Source: Companilactobacillus mindensis DSM 14500 (GTDB lineage Bacteria > Bacillota > Bacilli > Lactobacillales > Lactobacillaceae). From it: DNA of 33,783 bases. The DNA is taken from assembly GCF_001434275.1 (NCBI RefSeq), contig NZ_AZEZ01000078.1, forward strand, positions 1,815 to 35,597, given 5' to 3'. Positions 16,579-23,836 of this stretch are shown here, piece by piece (position 1 is the stretch's first letter; the number at the start of each line of letters is the position of its first letter). The translations under genes were made by a program, and so were the position numbers. A model generated the notes under the pieces. That model had not been told where the DNA came from and did not search any database. It saw only the letters and a list, made by a program, of their open reading frames with translations.

Positions 16579-17727
16579 CTAAAAATTAACATAATCAGCA
16601 TACTTTTGAGCGGTTTCTTTTTTTTGCTTTGAAGTAACTTCAGTGTAAATATCCATAGTCGTTTTATAACTTGAGTGTCCTAATTGCGCTTGTACCTCTT
16701 TTAGTGAAGCGCCAGACTCAATAGCAAGGGTAGCAAACGTACGTCTAAATGCATGAACAGTTACATTCTTTAAATCAAAACGAGAAATAACACGTTGTAA
16801 CCATATTCTAGGTTTAGTAGGAAAAAGCATGGTATTTCTATTATTGGAAAATACAAGTTGATCTTTATTAATTGTATTAAAACCTAACATTAGTAGCTCA
16901 TTACGTTGCGTTTTACGCCACTCTTTCAGCATTGACATAGTTTTATCATCAACATTGACTACTCTTACACTAGCGTCTGTCTTAGGTGTATTAACTAATA
17001 AGCGACCATGAACGCCTTGCGATTCCGTTTTAGTAATACTTATCTGATTATTATTAAAGTCTATATCAGTCCAAAGCAACGCCAAACTTTCGCCTTTGCG
17101 CATCCCTGTAAATGCTAATAGTCTAAAATACATGTATGCTTGCGGATTATCCAAGTCATTCAAACATTCAAAAAAATGTTTCAATTCTTTTAAATCATAA
17201 TAGTTATCTTTCATAGTTTTAAATTGGCTTGTGTTAACTGGTAAAATAACCCTACTTGCGGGATTGTCATTGATAATCTGCATCTTATAAGCCCAAGTAA
17301 GCACTCTATTAATATAGTTGTAAAATCTTTTATACATAGTTAAACCATCCTTAAACCACTTATTAACAGCCGTTTGAATATGAATAGTTTTAAGTTTATT
17401 CATAGGGATGCTACCTATTTCTGGTAAAATATGAAGTGTAAAGTTTTCATCGGTTTTCGTATAAGTAGATTCTTTGACCGTTGATTTATATTGATCGTAC
17501 CATTGTTCATAAATAGCCTTAAATGGTTTATTATCCAATTTCTGAAAGCCATGCTTGTCAGTGTCTAATAGTAGTTTAGACATTGCTAGGCGGGCTTCTT
17601 TTTGTGTCTGGAAACCTCTACGAGTGGTTGTTTTTACTTTGCCTGTTAGTTCATCCATTCCTAAATAAACACTAAACATATAGGCGGTCGTACCGTCTTT
17701 TTTTTCATACATTTTAATTTCTGTCAT
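16579..17727 (-). CDS. int: Tyrosine recombinase (satellite integrase)
   Basis: This 382-residue phage-type integrase catalyses insertion and excision of the 7-kb satellite. An N-terminal arm-binding domain (about 1-60) and a SAM-like core-binding domain (about 65-170) precede the catalytic part. The visible tetrad is Arg210 (TGMRKGE), His325-x-x-Arg328 (HAFRR), His351 (LGHSS) and the nucleophile Tyr361 (DIYTEV). The stop faces the presumed left attachment site, where TTGACTATATTTTGACTATAT suggests arm-type repeats. It is transcribed with the repressor, away from the replication genes, the usual PICI arrangement. Confidence 0.92.
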   Translation of the reverse strand: MTEIKMYEKKDGTTAYMFSVYLGMDELTGKVKTTTRRGFQTQKEARLAMSKLLLDTDKHGFQKLDNKPFKAIYEQWYDQYKSTVKESTYTKTDENFTLHILPEIGSIPMNKLKTIHIQTAVNKWFKDGLTMYKRFYNYINRVLTWAYKMQIINDNPASRVILPVNTSQFKTMKDNYYDLKELKHFFECLNDLDNPQAYMYFRLLAFTGMRKGESLALLWTDIDFNNNQISITKTESQGVHGRLLVNTPKTDASVRVVNVDDKTMSMLKEWRKTQRNELLMLGFNTINKDQLVFSNNRNTMLFPTKPRIWLQRVISRFDLKNVTVHAFRRTFATLAIESGASLKEVQAQLGHSSYKTTMDIYTEVTSKQKKETAQKYADYVNF

Positions 17728-17744
17728 TGTCCTACTCCTAAACG

Positions 17745-17756
17745 CTAGCGGGGCGT
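17745..17756 (+). repeat. GC-rich 12-mer, copy 1
   Basis: CTAGCGGGGCGT stands out in an AT-rich setting between the integrase and repressor genes, inside a small hairpin (CTAAACGC...GCGTGTTAG). An identical copy lies at 19106-19117. Confidence 0.5.
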
Positions 17757-17777
17757 GTTAGTTTCGTGGGTGGTTAG

Positions 17778-18413
17778 TTAATGTAGATGATACTTTTCTT
17801 TTAGATCATCCAATTGCATTCTTGTATTTTGAAGTATTTTAAATATTTCATGATAAACATCAGGGTTCATATCATCATAAAAAATATCATCAAGATTGGC
17901 AAAACTAAGAAGTCCGTATTTATCTGCATATTTTTTCTTTTTTTCATCATCAATATAAAAGTTATCAACCATTGATCCCAAATTTAATATTGCATATTCA
18001 ATTTGATTAATTGCTCCAGCATCCGTTTGACCGTCTCCTGACAAGTTTGCAACAGCTTGTCCTATAATATCTTGGATGTCATCCTCTTTTTTGACACGTC
18101 CAGCCTGATACATTCTGTCATATTCTTGTTTTATTCTTTCTTCAGAAATACCAGTCGCCTTTGACCACAATTCCCAACCGTATTCATCATTGATTAATTC
18201 ATCACGGGTTATACCTCCCAACTTTGCTATCGCTACTTGCCTTGCCTTATTAGGTTTATTTCTTCCATGTTCCCAATTATTAACAGTCCCTTTTGAAATA
18301 GTATTACTTCCCGTAAGAGAACCAACCTTTTCAGCAAATTGTTCTTGTGACAAACCCAAATTTAATCTTATGGAGCTAATTTTTTGTCCTAAATAATAAT
18401 TACTTATAGTCAT
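17778..18413 (-). CDS. Satellite repressor with N-terminal HTH (Stl/CI-like)
   Basis: This 211-residue protein has an HTH_3 domain in the first 65 residues (IRLNLGLSQEQFAEKVG, then ISKGTVNNWEHGRNKPN) and a long, acidic, helical C-terminus without the Ser-Lys pair of a LexA-type self-cleaving peptidase. It is thus unlikely to be induced by RecA and could, like SaPI Stl, be relieved by a helper-phage protein; that part is inference. The ATG at 18413 has AGGGGAG 8 bases ahead; a GTG three codons earlier is too close to that site. It is divergent from the cro-like gene, with repeated operators between. Confidence 0.85.
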   Translation of the reverse strand: MTISNYYLGQKISSIRLNLGLSQEQFAEKVGSLTGSNTISKGTVNNWEHGRNKPNKARQVAIAKLGGITRDELINDEYGWELWSKATGISEERIKQEYDRMYQAGRVKKEDDIQDIIGQAVANLSGDGQTDAGAINQIEYAILNLGSMVDNFYIDDEKKKKYADKYGLLSFANLDDIFYDDMNPDVYHEIFKILQNTRMQLDDLKEKYHLH

Positions 18414-18437
18414 CCATTTCACTCCCCTATCGTTATT

Positions 18438-18519
18438 AATATATCTGTTAAGTTGTTAAAAGTAAAGAAAAGTTTGCAAATAAAAATATTTTCTGCTAGT
18501 ATTGAAAAGTAAAGAAAAG
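18438..18519. promoter_or_regulatory. Divergent promoters with AGTAAAGAAAAG operators
   Basis: Two exact copies of AGTAAAGAAAAG lie at 18461-18472 and 18508-18519. The plus-strand promoter TTGCAA-17-TAGTAT lies between them and serves cro. The minus-strand promoter TTTACT-17-TATATT has its -35 inside the first copy and serves the repressor. Two more copies follow the cro gene. Confidence 0.65.
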
Positions 18520-18529
18520 AGGCGATATC

Positions 18530-18730
18530 ATGCATTGGACATTACTTAAATACAGAAAAGAACTAGGTCTTACACAGAGTGAGCTTGCAAAAAAGATAGG
18601 TATTTCTACTAATAGTTATGGCAAAAAAGAAAATGGGTTAGTTCCATTTAAAGAAAATGAAATGGCTATTATTTTGGAACTATTTAAAAGCGATAGCATT
18701 ATTACCACTTTAAATGACTTATTTTTGTGA
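18530..18730 (+). CDS. Cro-like HTH regulator
   Basis: This is a 66-residue, single HTH_3 domain (YRKELGLTQSELAKKIGISTNSYGKKENG). It starts at an ATG with GAGG 7 bases ahead. It faces the repressor gene and is flanked by AGTAAAGAAAAG repeats, so the two proteins probably compete at these sites to set the satellite's switch. Confidence 0.85.
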   Translation: MHWTLLKYRKELGLTQSELAKKIGISTNSYGKKENGLVPFKENEMAIILELFKSDSIITTLNDLFL

Positions 18731-18735
18731 TTTTT

Positions 18736-18756
18736 AGTAAAGAAAAGTAAAGAAGA
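18736..18756. promoter_or_regulatory. Downstream operator copies
   Basis: One exact AGTAAAGAAAAG (18736-18747) overlaps a nearly exact second copy (18746-18756). They lie between cro and the excisionase-like gene, where they could gate expression of the replication genes. Confidence 0.55.
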
Positions 18757-18834
18757 ATGTGCCATATAAAATGGAAAAATTTTTACTTTTCTAAATAGTG
18801 CTATAGTCAAAAAAAATAAGGAGAACAAATAGAA

Positions 18835-19098
18835 ATGGAGATTACATTATCACACGATCAACAAGCATCCCTAGGGGATGACATTTATAAGTTGGTTACT
18901 GATTCTATTAGCAAGGCTCGTAAGGATGCCAGTATTAATAGTAAAGACTTTTTTCGTAAGAAAGAGGCTTGTATGTATTTAGGTGTATCGAATAATACGC
19001 TTGATAAGTTTCTCGATATTGGCATGCCCTACCACGTTGTTAGAGGTATCACGCTTTACAGTAAAGATGAAATTAAACAATTTGTATTAGAACAATAA
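18835..19098 (+). CDS. Excisionase/AlpA-like DNA-binding protein
   Basis: This 87-residue protein ends in a winged-helix of the excisionase type: DFFRKKEACMYLGVSNNTLDKFLDIGMPYHVVRG, then LYSKDEIKQF. Such proteins direct excision or activate integrase transcription in satellites and phages. An AGGAG lies 11 bases before the ATG, slightly far. The first 30 residues are acidic and not recognised. Confidence 0.75.
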   Translation: MEITLSHDQQASLGDDIYKLVTDSISKARKDASINSKDFFRKKEACMYLGVSNNTLDKFLDIGMPYHVVRGITLYSKDEIKQFVLEQ

Positions 19099-19105
19099 TT
19101 TAAGT

Positions 19106-19117
19106 CTAGCGGGGCGT
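19106..19117 (+). repeat. GC-rich 12-mer, copy 2
   Basis: CTAGCGGGGCGT, identical to 17745-17756, just after the excisionase-like gene. The two copies bracket the repressor, cro and excisionase genes. A looser relative lies on the minus strand near 23218-23231. Confidence 0.5.
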
Positions 19118-19154
19118 TAACTAATACAAATAAGATAATTGGAGAAATCAACAT

Positions 19155-19373
19155 ATGACACCATACAACAGTGAATTAGATGACAAATTAGACAACGAGC
19201 TACTAGGACTATATGACGAAATGCATATTTATTTTGATGCTATCGAAAATGATAGCGTGGTTATTGAGAATAGCATTTCATATGATGCTACTGAATTGGC
19301 TACCAAACTAGCTAAAGATTCTTTGCGAGTAGCTGAAATCTTACATATTTACGATACAGAAATAGCGAAATAA
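19155..19373 (+). CDS. Small acidic hypothetical protein of the satellite
   Basis: I do not recognise this 72-residue protein. It has about 17 Asp/Glu against 5 Lys/Arg, is probably all helical and has no membrane segment. A GGAG ribosome site lies 9 bases before the ATG. It lies directly after the excisionase-like gene, the slot where phages and satellites carry small interference or inhibitor genes. Confidence 0.7.
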   Translation: MTPYNSELDDKLDNELLGLYDEMHIYFDAIENDSVVIENSISYDATELATKLAKDSLRVAEILHIYDTEIAK

Positions 19374-19383
19374 TTATGAAATC

Positions 19384-19463
19384 GAGTGTAAATAAAAAAA
19401 AGACCTATCCTCTCTCGCCAAAGTAAGGATAAGTCCACAATATTCATAACAATATTTACACTC
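19384..19463 (+). other. Two-tier inverted repeat between two small genes
   Basis: GAGTGTAAATA (19384-19394) pairs perfectly with TATTTACACTC (19453-19463). Inside, GACCTATCC (19402-19410) pairs with GGATAAGTC (19427-19435) with one mismatch. No U-run follows either stem, so it is not a standard terminator. It could be an RNA structure, a cruciform or a protein site. Confidence 0.55.
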
Positions 19464-19494
19464 AATTATAAACGAAAATTGGAGGATATTAAAC

Positions 19495-19764
19495 ATGACT
19501 AAAGTAGTTGATCCTTACGACATTGAATATATTGCCTATCACATGGATAACGATAAAAATTTACTAGAACTATTAGCAGAAAATATAGACAGTCTATCCA
19601 ATAAGAACCTTAGTGGTAAATATACCGATAGCGAGATAGTAAACGAGTTAGAACATGTTACACCTCACTTACAGGCGTTGTGTGATGTGTTATTGAGTGG
19701 TACTAATGCCAATCACGATAAATTAATAGAACTAGTTAACGGTGCAATACATGAGGACAAATAA
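19495..19764 (+). CDS. Small acidic hypothetical protein of the satellite
   Basis: This 89-residue protein is not recognised. It is strongly acidic (about 17 Asp/Glu, 6 Lys), with helix-favouring residues throughout and one Cys. GGAGG lies 9 bases ahead of the ATG, a strong site. It sits between the folded repeat at 19384-19463 and the prim-pol gene. Confidence 0.7.
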   Translation: MTKVVDPYDIEYIAYHMDNDKNLLELLAENIDSLSNKNLSGKYTDSEIVNELEHVTPHLQALCDVLLSGTNANHDKLIELVNGAIHEDK

Positions 19765-19803
19765 ATTTGTTTGTGTACGCAACAATAATAAGGAAGTGAG
19801 AAA

Positions 19804-20607
19804 TTGACCACTTATGAAATGGCTTTAGAACTAGCCAAAAGAAATATATATTACTATCCTACCGCACCTGGTAGTAAGTCGGGTATGAAAGATACTCATG
19901 GTTTCAACGATGCCGTAAATGATGATTCTATGGCGCAGGAATGGTTTCAAGAAACTAATAACAATATCGGTATTAATTTAAAGAAGTCGGGCTTAATGGT
20001 GGTAGACGTTGATATGCATGGCAATGGCAACGGCAGACACAACCTACTGAAAGTATTTCAAACATATGGACGGTTACCAGATGATACGTTAATAGAACGA
20101 ACACCGCACAATGGAATACATTACTTCTTTAAAGTACCAGGTGGTACAGACGTTAAGAGTAAGACAAGTGCATTCTTTGACCAGTCTGGCATTGATCTAA
20201 TGTGCAATAACATTCTTATTGCTCCTAGTACCATTGATGGATCTAGTTACGCTCACGTGTCTGGTTCTTATGACGATATAAAACAAGCCCCCACCTGGTT
20301 ACTTTCTTTTGTGCAAAACAAATCAGCTAATAATCCTAGTTTGAATGTGCCACGCCTTAAGAAATATACGGGTGCATTGCTAGATAAAATAGTTAAAGGG
20401 ACAACTTATGACGATCATAATCGAAATAATTTCATCACCAGTATAGCGGGTTCAATGCTTGCTGTGGGAACTGATGCCAGCAACGTTTATAAATTATTGT
20501 CAGTTATTAATCAAAATTTTATATCTCCACCTTTACCACAGAAAGAGCTGGACACTATTTACAGTTCGGTTGTTTCAAGGGAACTACGTAGATTGAAGGT
20601 GAAGTGA
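19804..20607 (+). CDS. Bifunctional primase-polymerase (prim-pol)
   Basis: This is a 267-residue prim-pol domain protein that primes satellite DNA replication. The catalytic acidic pair lies in VVDVDMHGNG, with the His of PHNGIHYFF further on and IAPSTIDGSSY as the strand that follows. The C-terminal 80 residues look like the usual small helical domain (primase C-terminal-1 type). The start is a TTG 7 bases behind AAGGAAG. Its stop overlaps the helicase ATG by one base, so the two are coupled; together they form the pri-rep pair of PICIs. Confidence 0.88.
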   Translation: MTTYEMALELAKRNIYYYPTAPGSKSGMKDTHGFNDAVNDDSMAQEWFQETNNNIGINLKKSGLMVVDVDMHGNGNGRHNLLKVFQTYGRLPDDTLIERTPHNGIHYFFKVPGGTDVKSKTSAFFDQSGIDLMCNNILIAPSTIDGSSYAHVSGSYDDIKQAPTWLLSFVQNKSANNPSLNVPRLKKYTGALLDKIVKGTTYDDHNRNNFITSIAGSMLAVGTDASNVYKLLSVINQNFISPPLPQKELDTIYSSVVSRELRRLKVK

Positions 20608-22004
20608 TGGAAGAAAGACTTCAAGATAAGATTAAGGAATTATCGCAGGTACAGGAAGCAAACCAGACACAAGATGACAAGGTACACCCTTTATGGTTCT
20701 ACAAAGATGACAACGGAAAAAAAGTAGTTGGTGTCTTAGGACTATCAAAAGAAATTCTTTCGGAGAATTATATGGTTACTTTTGATTCGTTTAAAAGCGG
20801 ATATAGATATGACGAGAAATTAGGTCACTGGCGTATTGGATATAAAGAATACTTAGGCAAAGTGATTTCTGATAAATTACAAAGCGTTGGTTTTTGGAAA
20901 CCTAACAGTTTTAATTCCACACAATTATTTATTAGTAATCAGATATATTCAGATACTTCAATTAATTTCTTTGACCATAGCGATCCAAACCTTGTCGTAT
21001 TTAAAAATGGTACATATAACTTTAAAGAGGATATTTTAAAGCCTAACGATCCAAACGACTATATACTAACTGGTCACGATTATAACTTAGATATGAAATC
21101 AGATACCCCTATTACTGATGCTTGGTTTAGAGAAACGTTTCAAGATGCTGACAAGTTCATGATGGAGTATATAGGTTATATGTTTTATAGATCGTATAAG
21201 CCATTTCAAAAATTTGTCATATTGCGTGGGTCTGGTGGCGATGGTAAATCTACTTTCTTAAATTATGTTAGAAAAATGATTGGTGGAGGTAATACGTCCA
21301 GTGTTGATTTAAAAGGACTATCAGGAGACAACGCAAAATTTAATACCTCTCATCTTTATGGAAAGGAATTAAATTACTTTGCAGATATTGGAAAAAACTA
21401 TTTAGAAGATAGTTCAACCATTAAGGCTTTGACTGGTGATGACTACATAACTGGAGAATTTAAAGGAAAAGATCCATTTGATTTTATGAACTATGCCAAA
21501 CTCCTATTTAGTGCTAATGAATTACCAACCTTTTCAGATTTTACTAAAGGCTTTATCAGACGTATTGGCCTAGTTAATTTTTACTTTATACCAGATTTTA
21601 CAAACAGATACGATATGAAACAAATTGAAGATGAAATACCAGCCTTTACTTATAAATGTATGCTTGCATTCGAGAAAGCACACAAAAGTAAAAAGTTATC
21701 AGAAACACCAGAAATGATAAACCAGACCAATAAATGGCTTGAAATGAATAATCATATAGCAACTTTTGTTTCTGATATGTGCATCATTAATCTGGATAAT
21801 GAGCAAGGCGAATCATCATCATGTGTTTACAAAGAATATAAAGACTATTGTTCAAATCAAGGATATAACCCACGTGGCCAATCAGCATTGACGGAATACT
21901 TAGAAACTAAAGGTATTGTCCATAAAAAGAAACAAATTAAAAGCGACCGAGTTTGGCGCTATATTCATTTAGCCATGAATGATAAAAAAGGTGTCAACTT
22001 TTAA
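20607..22004 (+). CDS. SF3 replication helicase (D5/P4-type Rep)
   Basis: This 465-residue protein carries an N-terminal D5-like segment and a superfamily-3 helicase core. Walker A is GSGGDGKST (about residues 208-216), Walker B-like KELNYFADIG follows, and LLFSANELP is the sensor strand with FIRR as the arginine finger. A winged helix at the C-terminus probably binds the origin iterons. It starts at the ATG overlapping the prim-pol stop. The iteron-rich origin candidate begins 3 bases after its stop codon, as in SaPIs where rep and ori are adjacent. Confidence 0.9.
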   Translation: MEERLQDKIKELSQVQEANQTQDDKVHPLWFYKDDNGKKVVGVLGLSKEILSENYMVTFDSFKSGYRYDEKLGHWRIGYKEYLGKVISDKLQSVGFWKPNSFNSTQLFISNQIYSDTSINFFDHSDPNLVVFKNGTYNFKEDILKPNDPNDYILTGHDYNLDMKSDTPITDAWFRETFQDADKFMMEYIGYMFYRSYKPFQKFVILRGSGGDGKSTFLNYVRKMIGGGNTSSVDLKGLSGDNAKFNTSHLYGKELNYFADIGKNYLEDSSTIKALTGDDYITGEFKGKDPFDFMNYAKLLFSANELPTFSDFTKGFIRRIGLVNFYFIPDFTNRYDMKQIEDEIPAFTYKCMLAFEKAHKSKKLSETPEMINQTNKWLEMNNHIATFVSDMCIINLDNEQGESSSCVYKEYKDYCSNQGYNPRGQSALTEYLETKGIVHKKKQIKSDRVWRYIHLAMNDKKGVNF

Positions 22005-22006
22005 AA

Positions 22007-22284
22007 GTGTCCAGTGATATGTCTATAAAGTGTCCAATGGTTTTTTAGATGATTGGACATGCAAAACGTTGTTATATCAATCTTTATAAGAAAAGTGTCC
22101 ATACTGTCCATATGTTTATAAGTCATAAAGTCAAATAAATAAAAAATAAAAGTATATATATAAAGGGTAATTGAATATCATTGGACACACTGGACACTTT
22201 ACTAAAAAAGTGCGGTATATCAATGTTTTACAGCGCACAGCATTGAATGAATAAATGGACACTTACTGGATAATGGTTGGACAC
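22007..22284. other. Satellite replication origin: mirrored iterons around an AT-rich core
   Basis: GTGTCCA or CTGTCCA occurs on the plus strand at 22007, 22030, 22095 and 22104. Its complement TGGACAC occurs at 22182, 22191, 22256 and 22278. Each left copy has a right partner, and all four pairs centre within half a base of 22146. One extra minus-strand copy (22054) is unpaired. The core 22111-22181 is almost only A and T. TATATCAAT occurs in both arms (22073 and 22216). This is the SaPI-type origin layout, lying behind the helicase gene. No gene of useful length lies in this stretch. Confidence 0.85.
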
Positions 22285-22312
22285 ATTAATTATTAAGAAA
22301 GGAAATCAAACA

Positions 22313-22357
22313 ATGATAGAAATTAATGGAGATGTAAATAATGACAAAACAAACTAA
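22313..22357 (+). other. Possible 14-residue leader ORF
   Basis: An ATG with AAAGGAAA 7 bases ahead opens a 14-codon frame that ends inside the next gene. It could couple translation of the 22341 gene. There is no evidence beyond the ribosome site. Confidence 0.3.
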
Positions 22358-22559
22358 AAGAATGTATCAAGTGAAGTATGTAACCGCTAGAGATGTAGGT
22401 GGTGGTTATAATAGTGATCCGTTTGAACGTGCTAAGAATACGCAAGACTATATAAATGGTGTATGTAGCGTATTAGCTGATAATGATTGCAATGTATTAG
22501 ATATAGTGAACGCTCACAGTTTCCCTATCATCATTAAGTACACGCAACCTATTGAATAG
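22341..22559 (+). CDS. Small hypothetical protein of the satellite
   Basis: This 72-residue protein is not recognised. It has a basic start, a glycine-rich VGGGYNSDPFERA stretch and a beta-rich end (HSFPIIIKYTQ). GGAG lies 10 bases before the ATG, inside a 14-codon overlapping frame. It is followed by a strong terminator. Confidence 0.65.
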   Translation: MTKQTKRMYQVKYVTARDVGGGYNSDPFERAKNTQDYINGVCSVLADNDCNVLDIVNAHSFPIIIKYTQPIE

Positions 22560-22566
22560 AACTACT

Positions 22567-22592
22567 AAGGGATGTCATGAGTGGCATCCCTT
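22567..22592 (+). terminator. Terminator behind the small satellite gene
   Basis: AAGGGATGTCA and TGGCATCCCTT form an 11-bp stem (one G-U) with loop TGAG and are followed by TATTATT. Confidence 0.8.
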
Positions 22593-22627
22593 TATTATTC
22601 ACACGAATATAACAATGAGGTGTATCA

Positions 22628-23128
22628 ATGACACGAGATTACAACGAAATAATAGACTGGATGCAGTTAATTAATAAAGCTAATACACAACTGTTACACT
22701 ATCGAGATATGACTATTAAAGCTAATGAACTAGCAACAATCCAAGGGATGCATATTGATCTAGCTCATGTATCGAATAGCAGTAATAATAATGGAACAGA
22801 AAACAAACTAATTAGATATTTAGAAATCAAAGAACAAATAAATAAGATTGATAAAGCGGTTAAGCCATTGAATGAACGACAAAAGCAAATACTTACATTG
22901 ACTTACTTTAATGAATATCGTGCATCCGAGTATATTATTATGGATGTCATGAACCTTTCAGATCGTGGCGATTATATTGACCTGTGGGACGATGCTCTTA
23001 TAGACTTTGCCAATAATTACTATGATAAAGATACTATTGATAGTTGTTATCACGAACGTGCTAAGTTTGACTTACATACTGAATCATATGAAGACTTGAT
23101 GAAACGATTGAAAGAAGAAAGTAAATAG
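22628..23128 (+). CDS. ArpU/sigma-like satellite protein
   Basis: This 166-residue helical protein contains LNERQKQILTLTYFNEYRASEYIIMDVMNLSDRG, which resembles the region-4-like helix-turn-helix of ArpU and related late-phage regulators. The spacing of the helices fits, but the similarity is short and the rest is not recognised. GAGG lies 8 bases before the ATG. It is the last gene of the satellite, so it might steer late expression or helper interference. Confidence 0.55.
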   Translation: MTRDYNEIIDWMQLINKANTQLLHYRDMTIKANELATIQGMHIDLAHVSNSSNNNGTENKLIRYLEIKEQINKIDKAVKPLNERQKQILTLTYFNEYRASEYIIMDVMNLSDRGDYIDLWDDALIDFANNYYDKDTIDSCYHERAKFDLHTESYEDLMKRLKEESK

Positions 23129-23836
23129 TTATTACTCACAGATGTATTAGCATCAAAGTAAAATAGATACGATCTAATAGAGTGTATGCTTAATTGTATG
23201 CTCTCTATTTCTTTATAGCCCCCCGCCTAGTGTCTGCTGGGCGACAGCTCGCATAGTGGGCATGAGCTTTAAAAAAATTCCGTAAATTAAATATTTAGCG
23301 TCTTTTAACGTATAAGTAACATTACATAGACATTATTAGAATGTATTAATCATTGATACTAAGGCAGCTAAGATTTGTGTTCATTAGTCGATAAGAACTA
23401 TAGAACCTTATTAAGTTGCTCTAAATTAGTCTATTTTTGCATAATTTAAAGTAAGTTTTGTTAGTTTTATATAATCAATTGAATTAGTAATTCTAATTAT
23501 ATTTAGGACGTTGACACACGCCGTGTATGACTTAGTTCACTTATCATACCAACGATTACACACTATACCCCTTGTATATTAACGGGGCTTAGATTATAAA
23601 TAATCTCTTGAACGTACAACCTATTTTTTATACGCTAAATTCTATTAATTATGAAATTAAGGGCAGATTTGTCGGGTATTAAAAAAATAATTAATCATGA
23701 CAACAAATAAACGCCATATATTACCTATCACTAATAGGTTTCCTTGAATAATTAATTTATTCAGGAAAATAGTGATTTTTTATTGAATATTTTGGTAATA
23801 TGAAAACGTATTATCAGTTAAGTGGAGGGGAAAACA
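23129..23836. other. 708-bp gene-free AT-rich region before cas9
   Basis: No credible gene lies on either strand. It holds a weak terminator (23176-23209), a GC-rich patch (23218-23260), the tentative right attachment core ATACCAACG (23546-23554) and short palindromes such as AATTAGTAATTCTAATT (about 23474) and ACCTAT-CACTA-ATAGGT (23723-23739). The cas9 promoter should lie in the last 250 bases, but I cannot fix a convincing -35/-10 pair. Confidence 0.6.
23176..23209 (+). terminator. Weak terminator at the satellite end
   Basis: AATAGAG pairs with CTCTATT and is followed by TCTTTAT. The long inner loop contains GTATGC twice in direct order. It lies 48 bases after the ArpU-like gene. Confidence 0.45.

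Noticed and set aside
18616-18828. A hydrophobic minus-strand frame over the cro-like gene
   Set aside because: It is antisense to cro and its hydrophobicity follows from AT-rich DNA.
23129-23836. The missing 3' half of the group II intron (maturase, domain V) on the far side of the satellite
   Set aside because: No reverse transcriptase frame and no domain V hairpin is visible; the small GC-rich hairpin near 23240 is too short.
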